From Erinaceus europaeus (taxonomy: Eukaryota > Chordata > Mammalia > Eulipotyphla > Erinaceidae), in assembly GCF_950295315.1 (NCBI RefSeq), contig NC_080177.1:84882716-84946715 (forward strand): a DNA stretch of 64,000 bases. The letters run 5' to 3'. The number at the start of each line of letters is the position of its first letter. The stretch's first letter is position 1. Below the pieces are notes generated by a model that was not told where the DNA came from, ran no database searches, and was given only the letters and a program-made list of their open reading frames with translations. The translations under genes and the position numbers were made by a program. Of this stretch, positions 9,480 through 20,884 are shown one piece after another.

Positions 9480-10240
9480 AAATAGTCTTTAAAAGAAAAG
9501 TAAGCAAAATATATCTTTGACAGTTGTTTGGGAAACACATTTTTGCACACATGGTATGCCACAGAACTCACCAAGTTTGCGTATCACACAGGAACTCTGG
9601 GCAAGGCTTTTCTGTCAATGGAGAGAGAGCCTTTCCAATTTTTATTGCCGGGTCCAATTCCCGGGAATGTCATAATGTGGTACTGCCTGTAACTAATGGC
9701 AATTGTGAATAATCAGAGCATCACAGATTCCTGATACAAGCTCTCCGCCGTCCAAATTACTGGACTAAAAATGTTGATGTCTAGTAGCCTCCTTTTCTTG
9801 TCCCCACCCCCTTCTGTCTGTCTCAGCCGCAGAGCCGGGATTAGCTGTTTAAAATGCAGGTCTCATCATGTTCCTGCATTGCACAAAGCTGTCCAGTGAG
9901 TTGCCTCTGTTCTTGGGAGAAACCCCCCACCAGTGACACACTGAAGTCCTGAATGGTATGACTGCCTCCTTTCAGTCTGATCACAGACCACACTTGTCTG
10001 CTGTTCTCTCTCACCCAGACCGACTGAGCTCCTTGGGGTCTGGAGGATTTAGCTTTCTACTCATGAAGGTTCTTCACAGAACCCTCAGCCCTCGCTTCTG
10101 ACTCTTACCGAGTTCAGTGAAAGTCATGGAAAATATTCTAGTAAGGAAAATCTTTGACCAATTCCTGCCCCCCCCACATATGTTCTCAGGTTTCCCTGTT
10201 TATGAAATTTCATAGGAATTTATCATTTCTCTTTAAATCA
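9480..10240 (+). other. Unique DNA with a possible ancient L2 fragment
   Basis: About 9850-10050 resembles the 3' part of an L2 LINE (CATTGCACAAAGCTGTCCAG, then CACACTTGTCTGCTG and a CTCCTTGGGGTC-type phrase). This is a by-eye resemblance only. The rest is unrecognised. Confidence 0.3.
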
Positions 10241-10344
10241 GCTAGCAAAGTTAAGCAATTTTTTGAAAGAGTACATATATATGTATGTATATATAAGTAT
10301 ATTCATGTATATATATATGTGGAATGGTGAATGATGGGATTAAA

Positions 10345-10545
10345 GTATTTTTTAAATATGTATTTATTTGATAGTACAGAGAAAAATTGAGAGGGGAGGG
10401 GAGATGCAGAGAGAAAGAGGTACACGCAGCCCTGCTTCTCCAGTTGTGAAACTTCCTCCCTGCAGGTGGAGAGAGGGAGCTTGGACCCGGATCCTTGTGC
10501 ATGAAAACGTGTGCTCTCAGCCTGGGTGCATCACTGCCTGGCCCG
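10345..10545 (-). mobile_element. SINE-A
   Basis: Minus-strand copy with A-tail side TATTTATTTGATAG, the GAGAGGGGAGGGGAG body, CCCTGCAGGTGGAG, and a head ending near GCCTGGCCCGG. Confidence 0.82.
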
Positions 10546-10621
10546 GGGAGAAAAATCCATTAAACACAAACCATAAAATAACACTAAAAATACATTGGCA
10601 TAGATCTGTGGTAAAAAAAAA

Positions 10622-10790
10622 TTCATGACCCTGGGTCCACACTCCCAGAAGGATAGAGAATAGGAAAGCTATCAGGGGAGGAGATGAGATATGGAGTTCT
10701 GGGGGTGGGAACTGTGTGGAGATGGGTCCCTCTCATCCTATGGTCTTGTCACTATTTCCATTTTATAAATAAAAAATTTAAAAAAGGGAT
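10622..10790 (+). mobile_element. Tail-family 3' end
   Basis: Plus-strand 3' terminal piece. It contains GACCCTGGGTCCACACTCCC, GCTATCAGGGGAGG, TCTCATCCTATGGTCTTGTC and TTTATAAATAAAAAATTTAAA. Confidence 0.85.
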
Positions 10791-10799
10791 ATCAACTAC

Positions 10800-11249
10800 C
10801 CACATTAAAAAACTCAGGAAAAGTATGAAGAAACGTAGGCATTTTAACTTACTACCTTACTGATGTAGTGCGCAAGGCAGCATCCTAGTGGTGGTAGTTG
10901 ACAACACTCAGAATATATAAAGATCCCTGAGTTATTAAACCCAGAAATTGTATATGATGAGGGGTATAGCTCGTAAGGATGTTATAAAATGCAACATCAA
11001 AATATGGCAATTAGAATTTGGATACTAGCCCTCAGTTATTGTCGGGAAATTGTGAGGATGTGGTTGAGCTTGGCAGGGCTTGAACCTGAGGGGGGCGTCT
11101 ATCCTGTTAGTCTCTCTCTCTACCGAGAGGTTGAGCAAAAAGGAACAATAGTAACCCCAAAGGTGTGCCTCATCCTATCAGACTCCCTGCCTCACAGAGC
11201 GCCCCACATTCCTGATACTATGGCCATTAGACAAAAAGAAAGGGGGAGA
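10800..11249 (+). mobile_element. 3' internal end of an ERV up to its polypurine tract (left boundary uncertain)
   Basis: The segment just before the LTR ends in a polypurine tract (AAAAAGAAAGGGGGAGA, 11233-11249) directly abutting the LTR TG. Upstream is a motif CCCCACATTCCTGATACTAT that closely resembles the corresponding site of the 24.9-kb provirus (26927-26944). A 102-aa frame at 10989-11297 runs through it and into the LTR. It shows no recognisable retroviral domain and is probably not a gene. I could not find a 5' LTR or matching TSD. Confidence 0.55.
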
Positions 11250-11712
11250 TGTCGGGCATTAAGCCAGCCCCCCCCCCACTCCATCCTGCATTACTGATAC
11301 TTTGGCCTATTTACATAATCATTGTTTTGCTTGAAAGATCCCCACCCATCCCACTGATCTATCTTCTTTCTACCTCGAGTTCTGCCCTTCCTGCAGGGTA
11401 ACATTAATCCCACCTGTTAAAACCCTTGCAACAATTGCTAAAGACGTTTCTACCTTCCCAGCTTGATTTTGCCTTTCTCCACCCCCTTTCCTAGCCATTT
11501 CCATTTCCAACTTGCCACTTCCAGATTTATCCTATAAAAGCATTGGCTCTTTGATCAATAGATCCTTTCGCATTACCACACTGCCACGAGTTCCTGAGTC
11601 ATCTATATCCCACATCGCTGAGTGAGTAGCAGCCCAGGCTGAGTCCGGTCGAGTTCTCTCCAACCCAGAGAGCACGCGCCCGGGGAAGAGGCACCCCCAT
11701 GCTAGCCTGGCA
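11250..11712 (+). mobile_element. ERV LTR (3' LTR of a truncated element)
   Basis: It begins TGTCGGGCATTAAGCC after the polypurine tract and ends near GCCTGGCA at 11712. It has a TATA-like CCTATAAAAGCATTGG near 11531 and GCACGAGTTCCTGA-like and TTCTCTCCAACCCAGAGAG blocks. The last two blocks are shared with the solo LTR at 34526-34967, so the two are related families. A (TA)11 run follows at 11722. Confidence 0.7.
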
Positions 11713-11721
11713 AGTTACAGT

Positions 11722-11743
11722 AATATATATATATATATATATA
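11722..11743. repeat. (TA)n microsatellite
   Basis: About 11 TA units directly after the LTR. Confidence 0.9.
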
Positions 11744-12029
11744 ATCTTAGAGCTTTATTGAATAATGGTTTATAATATAGTCTTTTTTTTCCCACCAAGG
11801 TCTGTTTCTCCACCCCACCCCTGTAGATAACCACCCTAGTTCGCCCACAGTCTTAGATAGAAGGCTGACATATGCAGAATAAAGAAACTTAAACACATGC
11901 AAATATGAAAAGAAAAAAATGCAAATAGTTCATATTTTTATGCATCAAAGTAAGAAAAAAAATCTAACTTCATTGAGGAGAGACCGTGGTCTACAGGTTA
12001 TTACAAAGTAGGTTCAGCAGTGACCAACC

Positions 12030-12225
12030 TGCCTGAACAGACAGGTTATAAAACGCAAGGGACCTGGCTCCATCCCCCAGTCCCCAGTCCCCAGCGGCAG
12101 GTGGAAAAGCTTCACAAGTGGTGAAGAGATACTGCAGGTGTTTCTCTGTCTCTCCTTCTCTCCCCCTCCCTTCCTTCATTTCTCTGTATACATATCCAAT
12201 AAATTAAAAAAATGAATAAAATATT
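12030..12225 (+). mobile_element. SINE-A
   Basis: The head is degraded (11972-12050). The body is clear: duplicated CCAGTCCCCAGTCCCCAG, GGCAGGTGGAAAAGC, AAGTGGTGAAGAG, then CATATCCAATAAATTAAA. Confidence 0.75.
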
Positions 12226-12229
12226 TTTA

Positions 12230-12760
12230 AAAAACCAGAGACATTGCAGCAGAAAGAGAAACAGTTTGTGTTTGAAGCAAGATACCCACTCCTGAGACTT
12301 GTCTCTCAGAGGCGAAGCAGAAAGATTTTTCCTTTTTAGGGAGAAAAGCAAACAGTGTCTGGACACAACCAGGTGCTGGGTGGTGGGGTGGGTGGGGTGT
12401 GCTCAGAGGCAGGAGCAGGAGTGTCTCTTTCTGATCAGCTCATTTCCGGGCAAGGTGGCTCAGAGGAGTCGCTTTGCTTCCCAGTGATGCAACAGAACTG
12501 AGCAACTTTCCAAAGCAGAGAACCCGAAATAAATTCTGGCCAGTCCAGATAGGGAGCATTTTGCACAACTACTCAGTAGAAGCAAGCAGTTCAATTAATC
12601 AAATTTCAGACAAAGAATTAGAATCTGAAAGGTCTATGCCAGTTATCACTAATAAGGGATTCCTCCAAATAATCTAAACAAGCAGGAAAAGAGACTCCAG
12701 AGTCTTACCTAACTCATGAAGAAAGTGATACATTTTCTGGGACAAATATGGGTAGGAGAT
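12230..12760. other. Unique DNA
   Basis: No repeat or coding signal was recognised. Frames of 60-70 codons here look random. Confidence 0.35.
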
Positions 12761-12769
12761 TGATTTTTT

Positions 12770-12945
12770 TTGAGGAGAGAGAGAGAGAAAAAGAGAGAGA
12801 GAGAGGGAGAGAGAGAGAGAGAGAAAGAGAGTTAGTTCACATCTCAGCACCATTCTTGAGTTCTCCTACGGTTTCATGTGGTGCTAGGACTCAAACTCAG
12901 AGCCTTGCATTTGGCCAGGATTAGGCTCCACTGACCCCGGTAGGA
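12770..12945 (-). mobile_element. Old tRNA-derived SINE with a (GA)n tail region
   Basis: A GA-rich stretch (12771-12832) is followed by minus-strand SINE text: CAGCACCATTCTTGAG, GGTGCTAGGACTCAAACTCA (B-box side) and a CCACTGACCCCGG head. Confidence 0.55.
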
Positions 12946-13019
12946 GATGAGGTTCGGGGAGTACAGTATGGATCACTCTCACTGTTGTAACCAGGAGCAA
13001 CAGCGTCAGGCTGATTAAA

Positions 13020-13495
13020 CATTGTCAGCTACCTGCCAACACCCATGTCCAGCAGAGAAGCAATGACAGAAGCCAGAACTCTCACCTTCTGCTCCCCATA
13101 AAGAATTCTGGTCCATCCTCCCAGAGGGGGAAATATTAGGGGGAAGATGACCAGAGGGCTCTGAACTCCAACTCCATCAGGACCCGGAGAGAGAAGAGGG
13201 GAAAAGGGAGGCACATTTGGATGTAGTAACAGGTGTAGGTGTGATTTGGAAAGAAAGAGAAAATGAGACCATAGCAGGAGAACCGGTCAAACATATACAC
13301 GTCTAGACAGATCGTTGTAGAAATAATAGTTGACCCATATTTGCAACCTTAGGAGAACTGCTGTAGCTTCCAGTGGAGAGAGTGGGGATCCAGAACTCTG
13401 GTGGTGGGAATGGTGTGGAGTTGGACCCCTGTTATCTTGTAATTTGGGAAATCAATATGAAATCAGTAATACAATTAAAAAGTGTCAGTCATCAC
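13020..13495 (+). mobile_element. Tail-family 3' end, disrupted
   Basis: 13027-13165 gives CTGCCAACACCCATGTCCAG, AGAATTCTGGTCCATCC and CCAGAGGGGG. The terminal part reappears at 13375-13490 (CAGAACTCTGGTGGTGGG, then GGACCCCTGTTATCTTG). About 200 bp between them do not fit the family and may be a later insertion or rearrangement. Confidence 0.6.
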
Positions 13496-13559
13496 TAATA
13501 AGGACTTCCTCAAAAACATGCTCTGGGTTTTATTCATGAATAGGAGGGGCAGTGTAAAC

Positions 13560-14660
13560 CACAGACTGGGACAGCTCTGACTCATGTGAAGCTAGGGGTT
13601 CTAGCAGTCTGCGTAATTAATTGGCTGTGGGTCTCTGCAGCAGATGGGTCGGCTGACGAGAAGGTTCCGGTTTGTAGCACAAGGATTTTCTGTGCTTGAA
13701 TTATTGTCATTTTATTGTAAAATATCAGAGTTCACACATTTATTATTGCTTGGGGAAGCATTTCCGTGGATATCCTGATGGAGAGGGTTAGAACATAGTT
13801 TTGGCAATAATTGTAGGCTGTATTAAATATTTTATGGGAAATACTTTAGTGTAAATCACCATTTTAAAAAGTGGGACATGAATCACTACCCAAAGAATTG
13901 GACTTCAGTGCAAGAAATCTTTTATCTGCACTGTTGATACTGTGTATGTAAATGCCATTTCTCAGAAGCACAGAGCCCTGGGTATGATGTATGGGTTAGT
14001 GTAAGCAGTGTAATATATATTTTTCTGGCTGGGCTAGTTTCATTAATCATATATTTTAAGAATTTTAAGCTTGTTTTTTATGAGGTGTTGCATTACTTGT
14101 GGCATTGATATGCATGTGTAATTTATTACTTGGCACATGAATTATCCTGGACTATTTTATATGCTTGATATATGACTTTCAGTTGTGATAGATCATTTTA
14201 AGATTGCATACCTTTCGTCTGGGTGATTTATCTGCAGAATCACATAGACTGTGGGACAGGCCGGTGCTGCCTTCCCAACACTCTCTATCAACTGTAAATA
14301 GAGTTGTTAACTAGAATTTTGAGCCCCAGTAGGGAAACATATTTAGCAAGCTGAAAGATATAACATTCATTGGAGGTCTAATAGTTGTGCGGAAAATTCC
14401 CATAAAAAAGTAATTTCAGTACGGCTTTTGCTTCCACGTGCTAATCTTGTAACCTATTCTTTAAAAATCAATCAGCAGTAAAATATACAGTCAGAAGAAG
14501 ATAAAGTTCCTACCCTACTTACAGGCTTTACTACGACTGTCAGCTCACACACACATTTACACTGACTCTTGACTGCTACTGTCCTTGGGTAGAATATTTC
14601 TGTTCAACAGTTCCATGGAGATTACAGACACAATCACTGCGCTCAAACATACAATATATG
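13560..14660. other. Long repeat-free AT-rich segment
   Basis: About 1.1 kb with no SINE, LTR or L1 text, unusual for this window. No splice-site-flanked open frame stands out. It could hold conserved non-coding DNA, which only alignment can show. Confidence 0.35.
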
Positions 14661-15540
14661 GTGAACTCTATTGAAGATATTACACAGAAGAATCAGAGAC
14701 ATGAAAGGGGGTGGGGAGGCTGAAATTCAGGCAGTATTTTTGGAATACTCTCCAGAATTTCTAGTGAATAGTGTCCGAGATAGCCTGCAAAATGGACCCT
14801 TGAAGCTGTGCCATCTTATACCAAATGCATCAGATCGTCACACTAGCTCATGCAGGAAAGGGAACTGCTTGTCTTCCTAGCCCACAGCAGCAAGCAAGCA
14901 GTTTGTTATGAAAATCAGACTCCCCTTTATCTTTATCTTACAGCAACATTTATACAGAGAAGAAGAATTTATCTTGTTAAGTAGGAGGAGAGTTGGAGAA
15001 TCCATATGGCTAGAGGTTACATGGGTCTTCAGATGTTTGCCTTGACAGAAAGACAGGCCAGGACTACTTCCAAGGTGGTTCTTTCAGGTCTTTGAGTCAA
15101 CTGATGGTCAAAAACAGTTTCAGTAACCCGCACAGTGGTGCCTTTGGCTCCCAGGGCATGTGCCTCAGGTCCCCGGGTTACGGTCCCTTGCCTTATATGG
15201 GGCACGGTTTCACCATCTTGTTACTGTCCCCAGTGTACTTCAATCCGAGGAGCCTGTGAAGTGATATAAACCGAGAGGCTTCTGTTTCCTTTCCTGTATT
15301 ATGCCTGCACTAAAATTGCTCCATATTCTTCTAAAAGACAGAGGCCAGCGTAGTGTGCCGTTATTTCATGAGGTGTCTGGGTGTGAGTCTGGGACCCCAC
15401 ACACAAGACCTGTGTTCTGTCACAAGTATTCCTCTCACCCCTTGGATATGTTTTTCCTCTTCCTACTCTTTATTGCTATAGTTATTTTAAAATAAATATT
15501 ACTTTTCTCCTTTTTAAAGATTTATTTATATTTAATCTTT
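14661..15540. other. Unique DNA, no gene recognised
   Basis: Two short frames (14671-14880 and 15301-15495) are present. Neither has recognisable domains, and both look random. Confidence 0.35.
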
Positions 15541-15544
15541 TAAA

Positions 15545-15818
15545 AATTTTTTAAAAAATATTTATTTATTCCCTTTTGTTGCTCTTTTTTATAGTTGTTG
15601 TGGTTATTGATGTTGTCGTTGTTGGATAGGACAGAGAGAAATGGAGAGAGGAGGGGGAGACAGAGGGGGAGAGAAAGACAGACACCTGCAGACCTGCTTC
15701 ACCACCTGTGAAGTGACTCCCCTGCAGGTGGGGAGCCAGGGGGCTCGAACCGGGATCCTTACACCAGTCCTTGTGCCACCTGCAGTTAACCCACTGCGCT
15801 ACTGCCCGATTCCCTATA
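15545..15818 (-). mobile_element. SINE-B
   Basis: Near complete in the minus sense. It has the tail side TATTTATTCCCTTTTGTTGC, GACAGAGAGAAATGG, CCTGCAGGTGGGGAGCC, GGGGCTCGAACCGGGATCC (B-box) and the head GCGCTACTGCCCGATTCCC. Confidence 0.92.
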
Positions 15819-15827
15819 TTTAATCTT

Positions 15828-15958
15828 TTTACACGTTTATTCATTTAATTTATTTTGCATAGAGACAGAGAATAGTTGAGAGAGGATAAAGAGACAGGGA
15901 GACACCCGCAGCACTGATTCACTGCTGGTGAAGCTTCCCCGCTCCTACAAGTGTGACT
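15828..15958 (-). mobile_element. SINE-A fragment
   Basis: Tail and body only (AGAGACAGAGAATAGTTGAG, GCTGGTGAAGCTTCCCC). The tRNA-like head is missing. Confidence 0.6.
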
Positions 15959-16235
15959 ACTACTTTTCTCTTTGGCTTTCCAGAGACTGTGTGCGTGCTC
16001 TTAATTTCTAATAACTATTTTTTTTAATGTTAATTTAATGGTATGTCTCTGGCATATAGGATTGTTGGAAGATTCTAAGCACTGGATAAAGATTGCTGAA
16101 TAAATTCAGGAAAGAATGACTGAGTGAGAGAAAATGAATCTCAAGCACATGCTCACTGCAGCACAGGGGCACCAGTGCATGTAGAGTTAGGCAAGTCTGC
16201 ATTACAGATTGTTTGGTTTATTGTAAACAAGTTTC

Positions 16236-16366
16236 TTTTGCACAGGGGTAGATAGCATAATGGTTATGCAAACAGACTCTCATGACTGAGACTCCAAAGT
16301 CCCAGGATCAATCCCCTGCACCACCATAAGCCAGAGCTGAGCAGTGCTCTGGTAAAATAAACAAAA
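16236..16366 (+). mobile_element. SINE-C
   Basis: Very close to the copy at 3606: GCACAGGGGTAGATAGCATA, ATGGTTATGCAAACAG, CACCACCATAAGCCAGAGC and GCAGTGCTCTGGTAAAATAA. The preceding AAACAAGTTTCTTTTG recurs just after it (16367-16380), a convincing TSD of about 15 bp. Confidence 0.9.
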
Positions 16367-16380
16367 ACAAGTTTCTTTTG

Positions 16381-17000
16381 AAAATGCAAATAAAAACCTT
16401 ACCTTACCTTGAACTGCTTATGATAGGACAGAAATGAAGCAGTGTAGATATAAACCTTTTTATCACACTTACCTAGCAGATAGAAAGCTCATGATAAATA
16501 TTAGTTGTTTATGCTTTTTTCTTCATTGTTATTGCTGCTGTTGTTGTTACAGCTATTCACTTAATGCTTTTCTACAAGGCACTTTATGAATTTACATTTT
16601 TACAAATGTGTTAGTTAGCTTGAAAATAATGAAGGTGTGATTCTTTGTTTAAGTAGAGCAATTTTCACCTCAAATAAAATATGATTCCCCTTTTAATAAA
16701 GTGCCTCTGGAATAATTTTAGCACATACAAGTATGAGAAATTTTTGATTTAATCAGGAGAGAGATTTGTACCTTAACTACTATTATGAGATCAGAGTTGT
16801 ATGAAAAGATAGCACATCACAAAAAAAAAAAAAAAAAAAAACTACACAAGGGTAACCAGGCAACTAGTAAAAGGGTTCAGAAAATATTTGCAGCCCACAC
16901 ATCTGACAAGTGATTGATATCGAACATCAATAAACTATAAAGAACTATGTGATAAAGAACTCACATAGCTAAAAAAAAATATTGAAAAATAAAACCCAAT
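16381..17000. other. Unique AT-rich DNA
   Basis: Contains an A-run (16821-16840) and possibly degraded L1 text around 16850-16980 (CAGCCCACACATCTGACAAG, ATAAACTATAAAGAAC). No gene seen. Confidence 0.35.
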
Positions 17001-17012
17001 AAAATAGGGCCT

Positions 17013-17290
17013 GGGAGTCGGCGGTAGCGCAGCAGGTTAAGTGCAGGTGACACAAAGCACAAGGACCGGCGTGAGGATCCCGGTTTGAGCCCCCGGCTCC
17101 CCACCTGCAGGGGAGTCACTTCCCAGGCGGTGAAGCAGGTCTGCAGGTGTCTGTCTTTCTCTCCCCCTCTCTGTCTTCCTCTCCTCTCTCTATTTCTCTC
17201 TGTCCTCTCCAACAACAAAGACATCAATAACAACAATAATAAAAGCAACAAGGGCAACAAAAGGGAATAAATAAAAATAAATAAATATTA
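17013..17290 (+). mobile_element. SINE-B
   Basis: Starts GGGAGTCGGCGGTAGCGCAG. It has the B-box GGTTTGAGCCCC, CCCACCTGCAGGGGAGTC, the body TCTCTGTCTTCCTCTCC, then a (CAA/TAA)n tail and GGGAATAAATAAAAATAAAT. Confidence 0.93.
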
Positions 17291-17372
17291 AAAAATAGTG
17301 GGCCAAGAAACTGAATAGTTTTCTAGAGAAGAAATATACATGGTCCACAAACATCTGAAGAAATGCTTTACT

Positions 17373-17572
17373 TCTGGGGCTGGGTGGTGGCGCACCTGAT
17401 TGAGTGCATATGTTGCAATGCTCAAGGACCCAGGTTCGAGCCCCCACCTGCAGGGGGAAAGCTTTGCAAGTGGTAAAGCAGGGTTGCAGGTGTCTTTCTC
17501 TCTCTGTCTTTCTCTTCCTCTCGATTTCTGACAGTCTCTATCCAATAAATAAAGATAATAAAAAATTTTTAA
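17373..17572 (+). mobile_element. SINE-A
   Basis: GGGGCTGGGTGGTGGCGCAC head, B-box GGTTCGAGCCC, GGTAAAGCAGGGTTGCAGG, then CTATCCAATAAATAAAGAT. With the SINE-B at 17013 it interrupts old L1-like DNA. Confidence 0.9.
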
Positions 17573-17584
17573 AAACCCAAAAAA

Positions 17585-18345
17585 TTGCTTTACTTTACTT
17601 GACATTGAAGAAATGCAAATTAAAACCACAATGAGACTCCATCTCACACCCGAGAGACTGGCTGACAGCAGTACAGCATGAATGACAGGTCTGGAGAGGC
17701 TGTGCAGGAAAGGGAACCCTGCTCCACGGCTGGTGGGAAGCAGAGTGGTGCAGCCCCTTTGGAAGACTGTATGGAGAGTCCTTCCACAAATAAGAATGGA
17801 CTCGTCTTAAGAGCCAGCAGTAGTATTCTTGGCATTTATCCAGAGGACATGCAAATACAAAGTCAAAGGGACAAGTCCACCTCTACGTTCATAGCTGCAT
17901 TAGTCAGACTAGCCAAAGGGTGGAGGCAGCGTAAATGTGAGTCACACATGATTGGATAAAGAAGTTATGGGATTTATACTCCATGGAATACTTCTCTGTA
18001 ATAAAAATGCTATTGTGTTCTTTGGGACAAAAATGGATGGAACTGGAGATGATTATTCTTAGTGAAATAAAAAAAAAAAAGAAAGATAACTACCAGTTAG
18101 TTTCACTCATATGGAATCTAGAGAATTGAAACACTTGAACTTGCAAAAACAAACAAGCAACTCCCCCCAACTTTGTTTTAACTAACCCAAAAAGCAAACA
18201 AACTGACTTTGTGAGAACTCTGGGGATTATTACTGAGAGGTAGACAAAGACCTTGGATGATGGCTAAGACGCAGCATTATACCATGTCATCTTACTTACA
18301 ATCTTGTAAATTTATTAATTGCAAATAAAAATAAAATTACATAAA
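17585..18345 (+). mobile_element. L1 ORF2/3'UTR fragment, decayed
   Basis: This is old L1 3' sequence. It has AAATGCAAATTAAAACCACA, CTCACACCCGAGAGACTGGC, the TTTATCCAGAGGACATGC phrase, ACAAAAATGGATGGAACTGG, and the family's GTTTCACTCATATGGAATC 3'UTR start. Several in-frame stops show it is dead. It is distinct from the younger L1 at 722. Confidence 0.85.
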
Positions 18346-18361
18346 ACAGCATGACTTTCCT

Positions 18362-18895
18362 TTTTTACTAGTGATTTAGTAATAATGAAAAAGACGGTAA
18401 GATAACAGGGATACTATTCCACACAGTTCCCACCACCAGAGTTCCGTGTCCCATCCCCTCCATTGGAAGCTTCCTTGTTCTTTATCCCTCTGGGAGCAGG
18501 GACCAAAATTCTTTATGGGGAGCAGAAGGTGGAAGATCTGGCTTCTGTCATTGCTTCTCCACTGAACATGGGTGTTGGCAGGTGGATCCATACGCCCAGC
18601 CTGCCTCTCTCTCTCCCTAGTGGGGCAGGGCTCTGGGGAAGCGGGTTCCAGTACACATGGGTGAGGTCCTCTGCCTGGGGAAGTCAGGATGGCATCATGG
18701 TCATGGTAACTTCTGCAACTTGGTGGCTGAAAAGCAGTAAGATATAAAGCAGGATGAATTAATAAACAGGAACTGAAACGTAGAAATAGAGCAGATGAAA
18801 CTAGGGGTTTTCATGTGGAAAGAAGCTAGGAAGTCTATTTTAGATCTGTTCCAAGGGGCCTAAGACTTTAGCAACTTTTGCCTGAGCCTGGCCAC
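18362..18895 (-). mobile_element. Tail-family repeat, older subtype
   Basis: In plus reading: ACTAGTGATTTAGTAATAATG at the 3' side, then TCCACACAGTTCCCACCACC, CCCTCCATTGGAAGC, CAGGTGGATCC and GCCTAAGACTTTAGC. The CCATTGGAAGC box separates this subtype from the CCCCTGATAGC copies. Confidence 0.85.
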
Positions 18896-18899
18896 TGAG

Positions 18900-19555
18900 A
18901 AGTACGTGGTTTTCATGTCATGGATCTGCATTACAGTGGTGGCTTTTCAGACTGCAATGGAGCAGTTTAAACCTCTCCAGAACTGCTTTAGACTGCTCAC
19001 TGTTACTGCATCATCGGCCACTAGAGGTCACGCCATTCTCATTCTGCCTTCACAAGCAGGGTTGTAAACCCTGCTACAAATGATTGTTTCCTCAGAATTT
19101 AAATCCCTTGTTCTTGATGGGCACAGATGATAAGATATTTGATGTATGTTATCATTTAATAATTAGCTATGAACAAGATTTTATCTACCTGTAAAGCTAT
19201 ATAACTATATTTGATGAATTGGTTTAGTCAAACAAGGAACTCATCTGATGTCTGTTTTGTGAATTTGACTGATACGTGCCAGGCTTTTATCTAATTTCAT
19301 TTATAAATACAGGGTGAAAGCATGGAGATATTCCACCTTGTACTGTGTGTTTGTTCATTTCCAGAGTCTAAGGAGTGCTTTTGTATTCCCGTCAGGCAAA
19401 CTCATTGCAGGCTTGGTCTCTGCTGATCACAGCAGAGACCATTGTGAAAATTGAACAGTGTTGGATTCTATTTATGGGATTTTGTTACTGGAATAATACA
19501 GAATAGCAACAACACAATCTCTGACATGTTCTCACACACCAGACAAAGGATGCTA
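18900..19555. other. Unique DNA
   Basis: No repeat recognised. It contains a small palindrome, TCTGCTGATCACAGCAGA (19421-19438). Confidence 0.35.
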
Positions 19556-19559
19556 CCTT

Positions 19560-19680
19560 GTTTCAATGCCCCTCTCCCCCCGCAAAGCTGCTCTGCTCTG
19601 ATATATAGGTGGTGGTTCTGGGGCTTAAGCCTGGACCTCTGAGTCCTTTGCATATCTACTATATTATCACCCAACACTAA
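19560..19680 (-). mobile_element. Diverged tRNA-derived SINE
   Basis: The B-box side GGGGCTTAAGCCTGGACC and the head ACTATATTATCACCCAAC fit an old SINE on the minus strand. Confidence 0.45.
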
Positions 19681-19841
19681 AAATACTTTTTTTCATTCCT
19701 TTGTTTAAATTCGTTGATATAATCTTAATTCTTCTGCTGTAGTTAAGGTATACTTCCTCACCAGTGGACTTTGGAGATAATTGATGTATCTAAGAGAACA
19801 TGGGACTTAAAAAAAACACCTTGCATTAGTAAATTTCACCT

Positions 19842-20052
19842 TCTCTGGGTGGTGGTCACCTGGTTGAGCACACATGTTGCAATGTGCAAGGACCCAGGTT
19901 TGAGCCCACTGTTCCCACGTACTGAGGGAAAGCTCTGTGAGTGGTGAAGCAATGCTGCAGGTGTCTATCTACCTATCACCCCTTTCCTTCTCAATTTTTG
20001 GCTTCCTCTATCTAATAAATAAATAAGATTTAAAAAATTAAAAAAATAATTA
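19842..20052 (+). mobile_element. SINE-A
   Basis: TCTGGGTGGTGGTCACCTGG head (one base lost), B-box GGTTTGAGCCC, GTGGTGAAGCAATGCTGCAG, CTATCTAATAAATAAATAAG tail. Confidence 0.88.
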
Positions 20053-20400
20053 CACCTTCTCAAATGTGCCTTACATGGCATAGTCATTTATTCTATGTGA
20101 ATTAACATTTTTAATCTGTAATTCATTTACAGGCTCACATGTGATAATGTGTGATCCCAGCCAATCATTGCGGACTTAGAAAGTCTTGGTTATTCTGTCA
20201 TTTACATTTGAAGTGGCTAGGGTAGGGTAGGTCTGGAAACCTGCTGGTCTCTCTAAGGATAACTGAGGGTGAGGAAATAGTTTCTGGTGAGATGAAGGAC
20301 AGGGACAGACATATTTCTGTGAACCAATTTTTTCCTTTGCTCTGGAATTAGTTTCTTTGTGGAATTTGTGTGCTTTCTGCTACTGAAATAGAAGTCGATT
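20053..20400. other. Unique DNA
   Basis: Nothing recognisable. Confidence 0.3.
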
Positions 20401-20403
20401 CAA

Positions 20404-20492
20404 CCCCCCCCCCCACCTATTTACTTATAAAATGGAAACTGATAAGACTATAGGATAAGAGGGTACAGTCCCCACCAGCAGAGCTCCATTTT
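20404..20492 (-). mobile_element. Tail-family 3' tip
   Basis: Only about 90 bp: TTATAAAATGGAAACTGATA, AGGATAAGAGGGTACAG and CAGAGCTCCAT. A severely 5'-truncated copy. Confidence 0.8.
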
Positions 20493-20880
20493 TTAAAGTG
20501 CTACCAACACTTTAGGTTGCATTTGCTTCTGAGTGTTCATTTTAGAGAAGGCATTTCTATTGAAGCACTGCCATGGCAAAAACTGAATATTAAACTTACT
20601 ATAAAATATAGTCTGTCCAGCAGCACTGCCAGCCGCTCTGTGACCACAACTACCTGCAAGATCCAGTTTCTGGCTCTGTTCTCTCTTCCTTGATTCCCTG
20701 CTTTCTATTCAGACCTCCAAATTCCTGTCTTTCTTTACAGGGGATATACCTTCTTGCCAATATTCTTAGGTAGTGTCACTTCACACTCTTTAGGCTTCTA
20801 TTTCTTTCCATAGCAGCTTCTGGAGATTGAAGCCCTTGCTTAAAGAGGCCTACCAGGATGGCCTCTCAGTGAAAGGTGAT
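20493..20880. other. Unique DNA
   Basis: A GC-richer patch at 20620-20720 has no recognised family or open frame. Confidence 0.3.
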
Positions 20881-20884
20881 TCTT

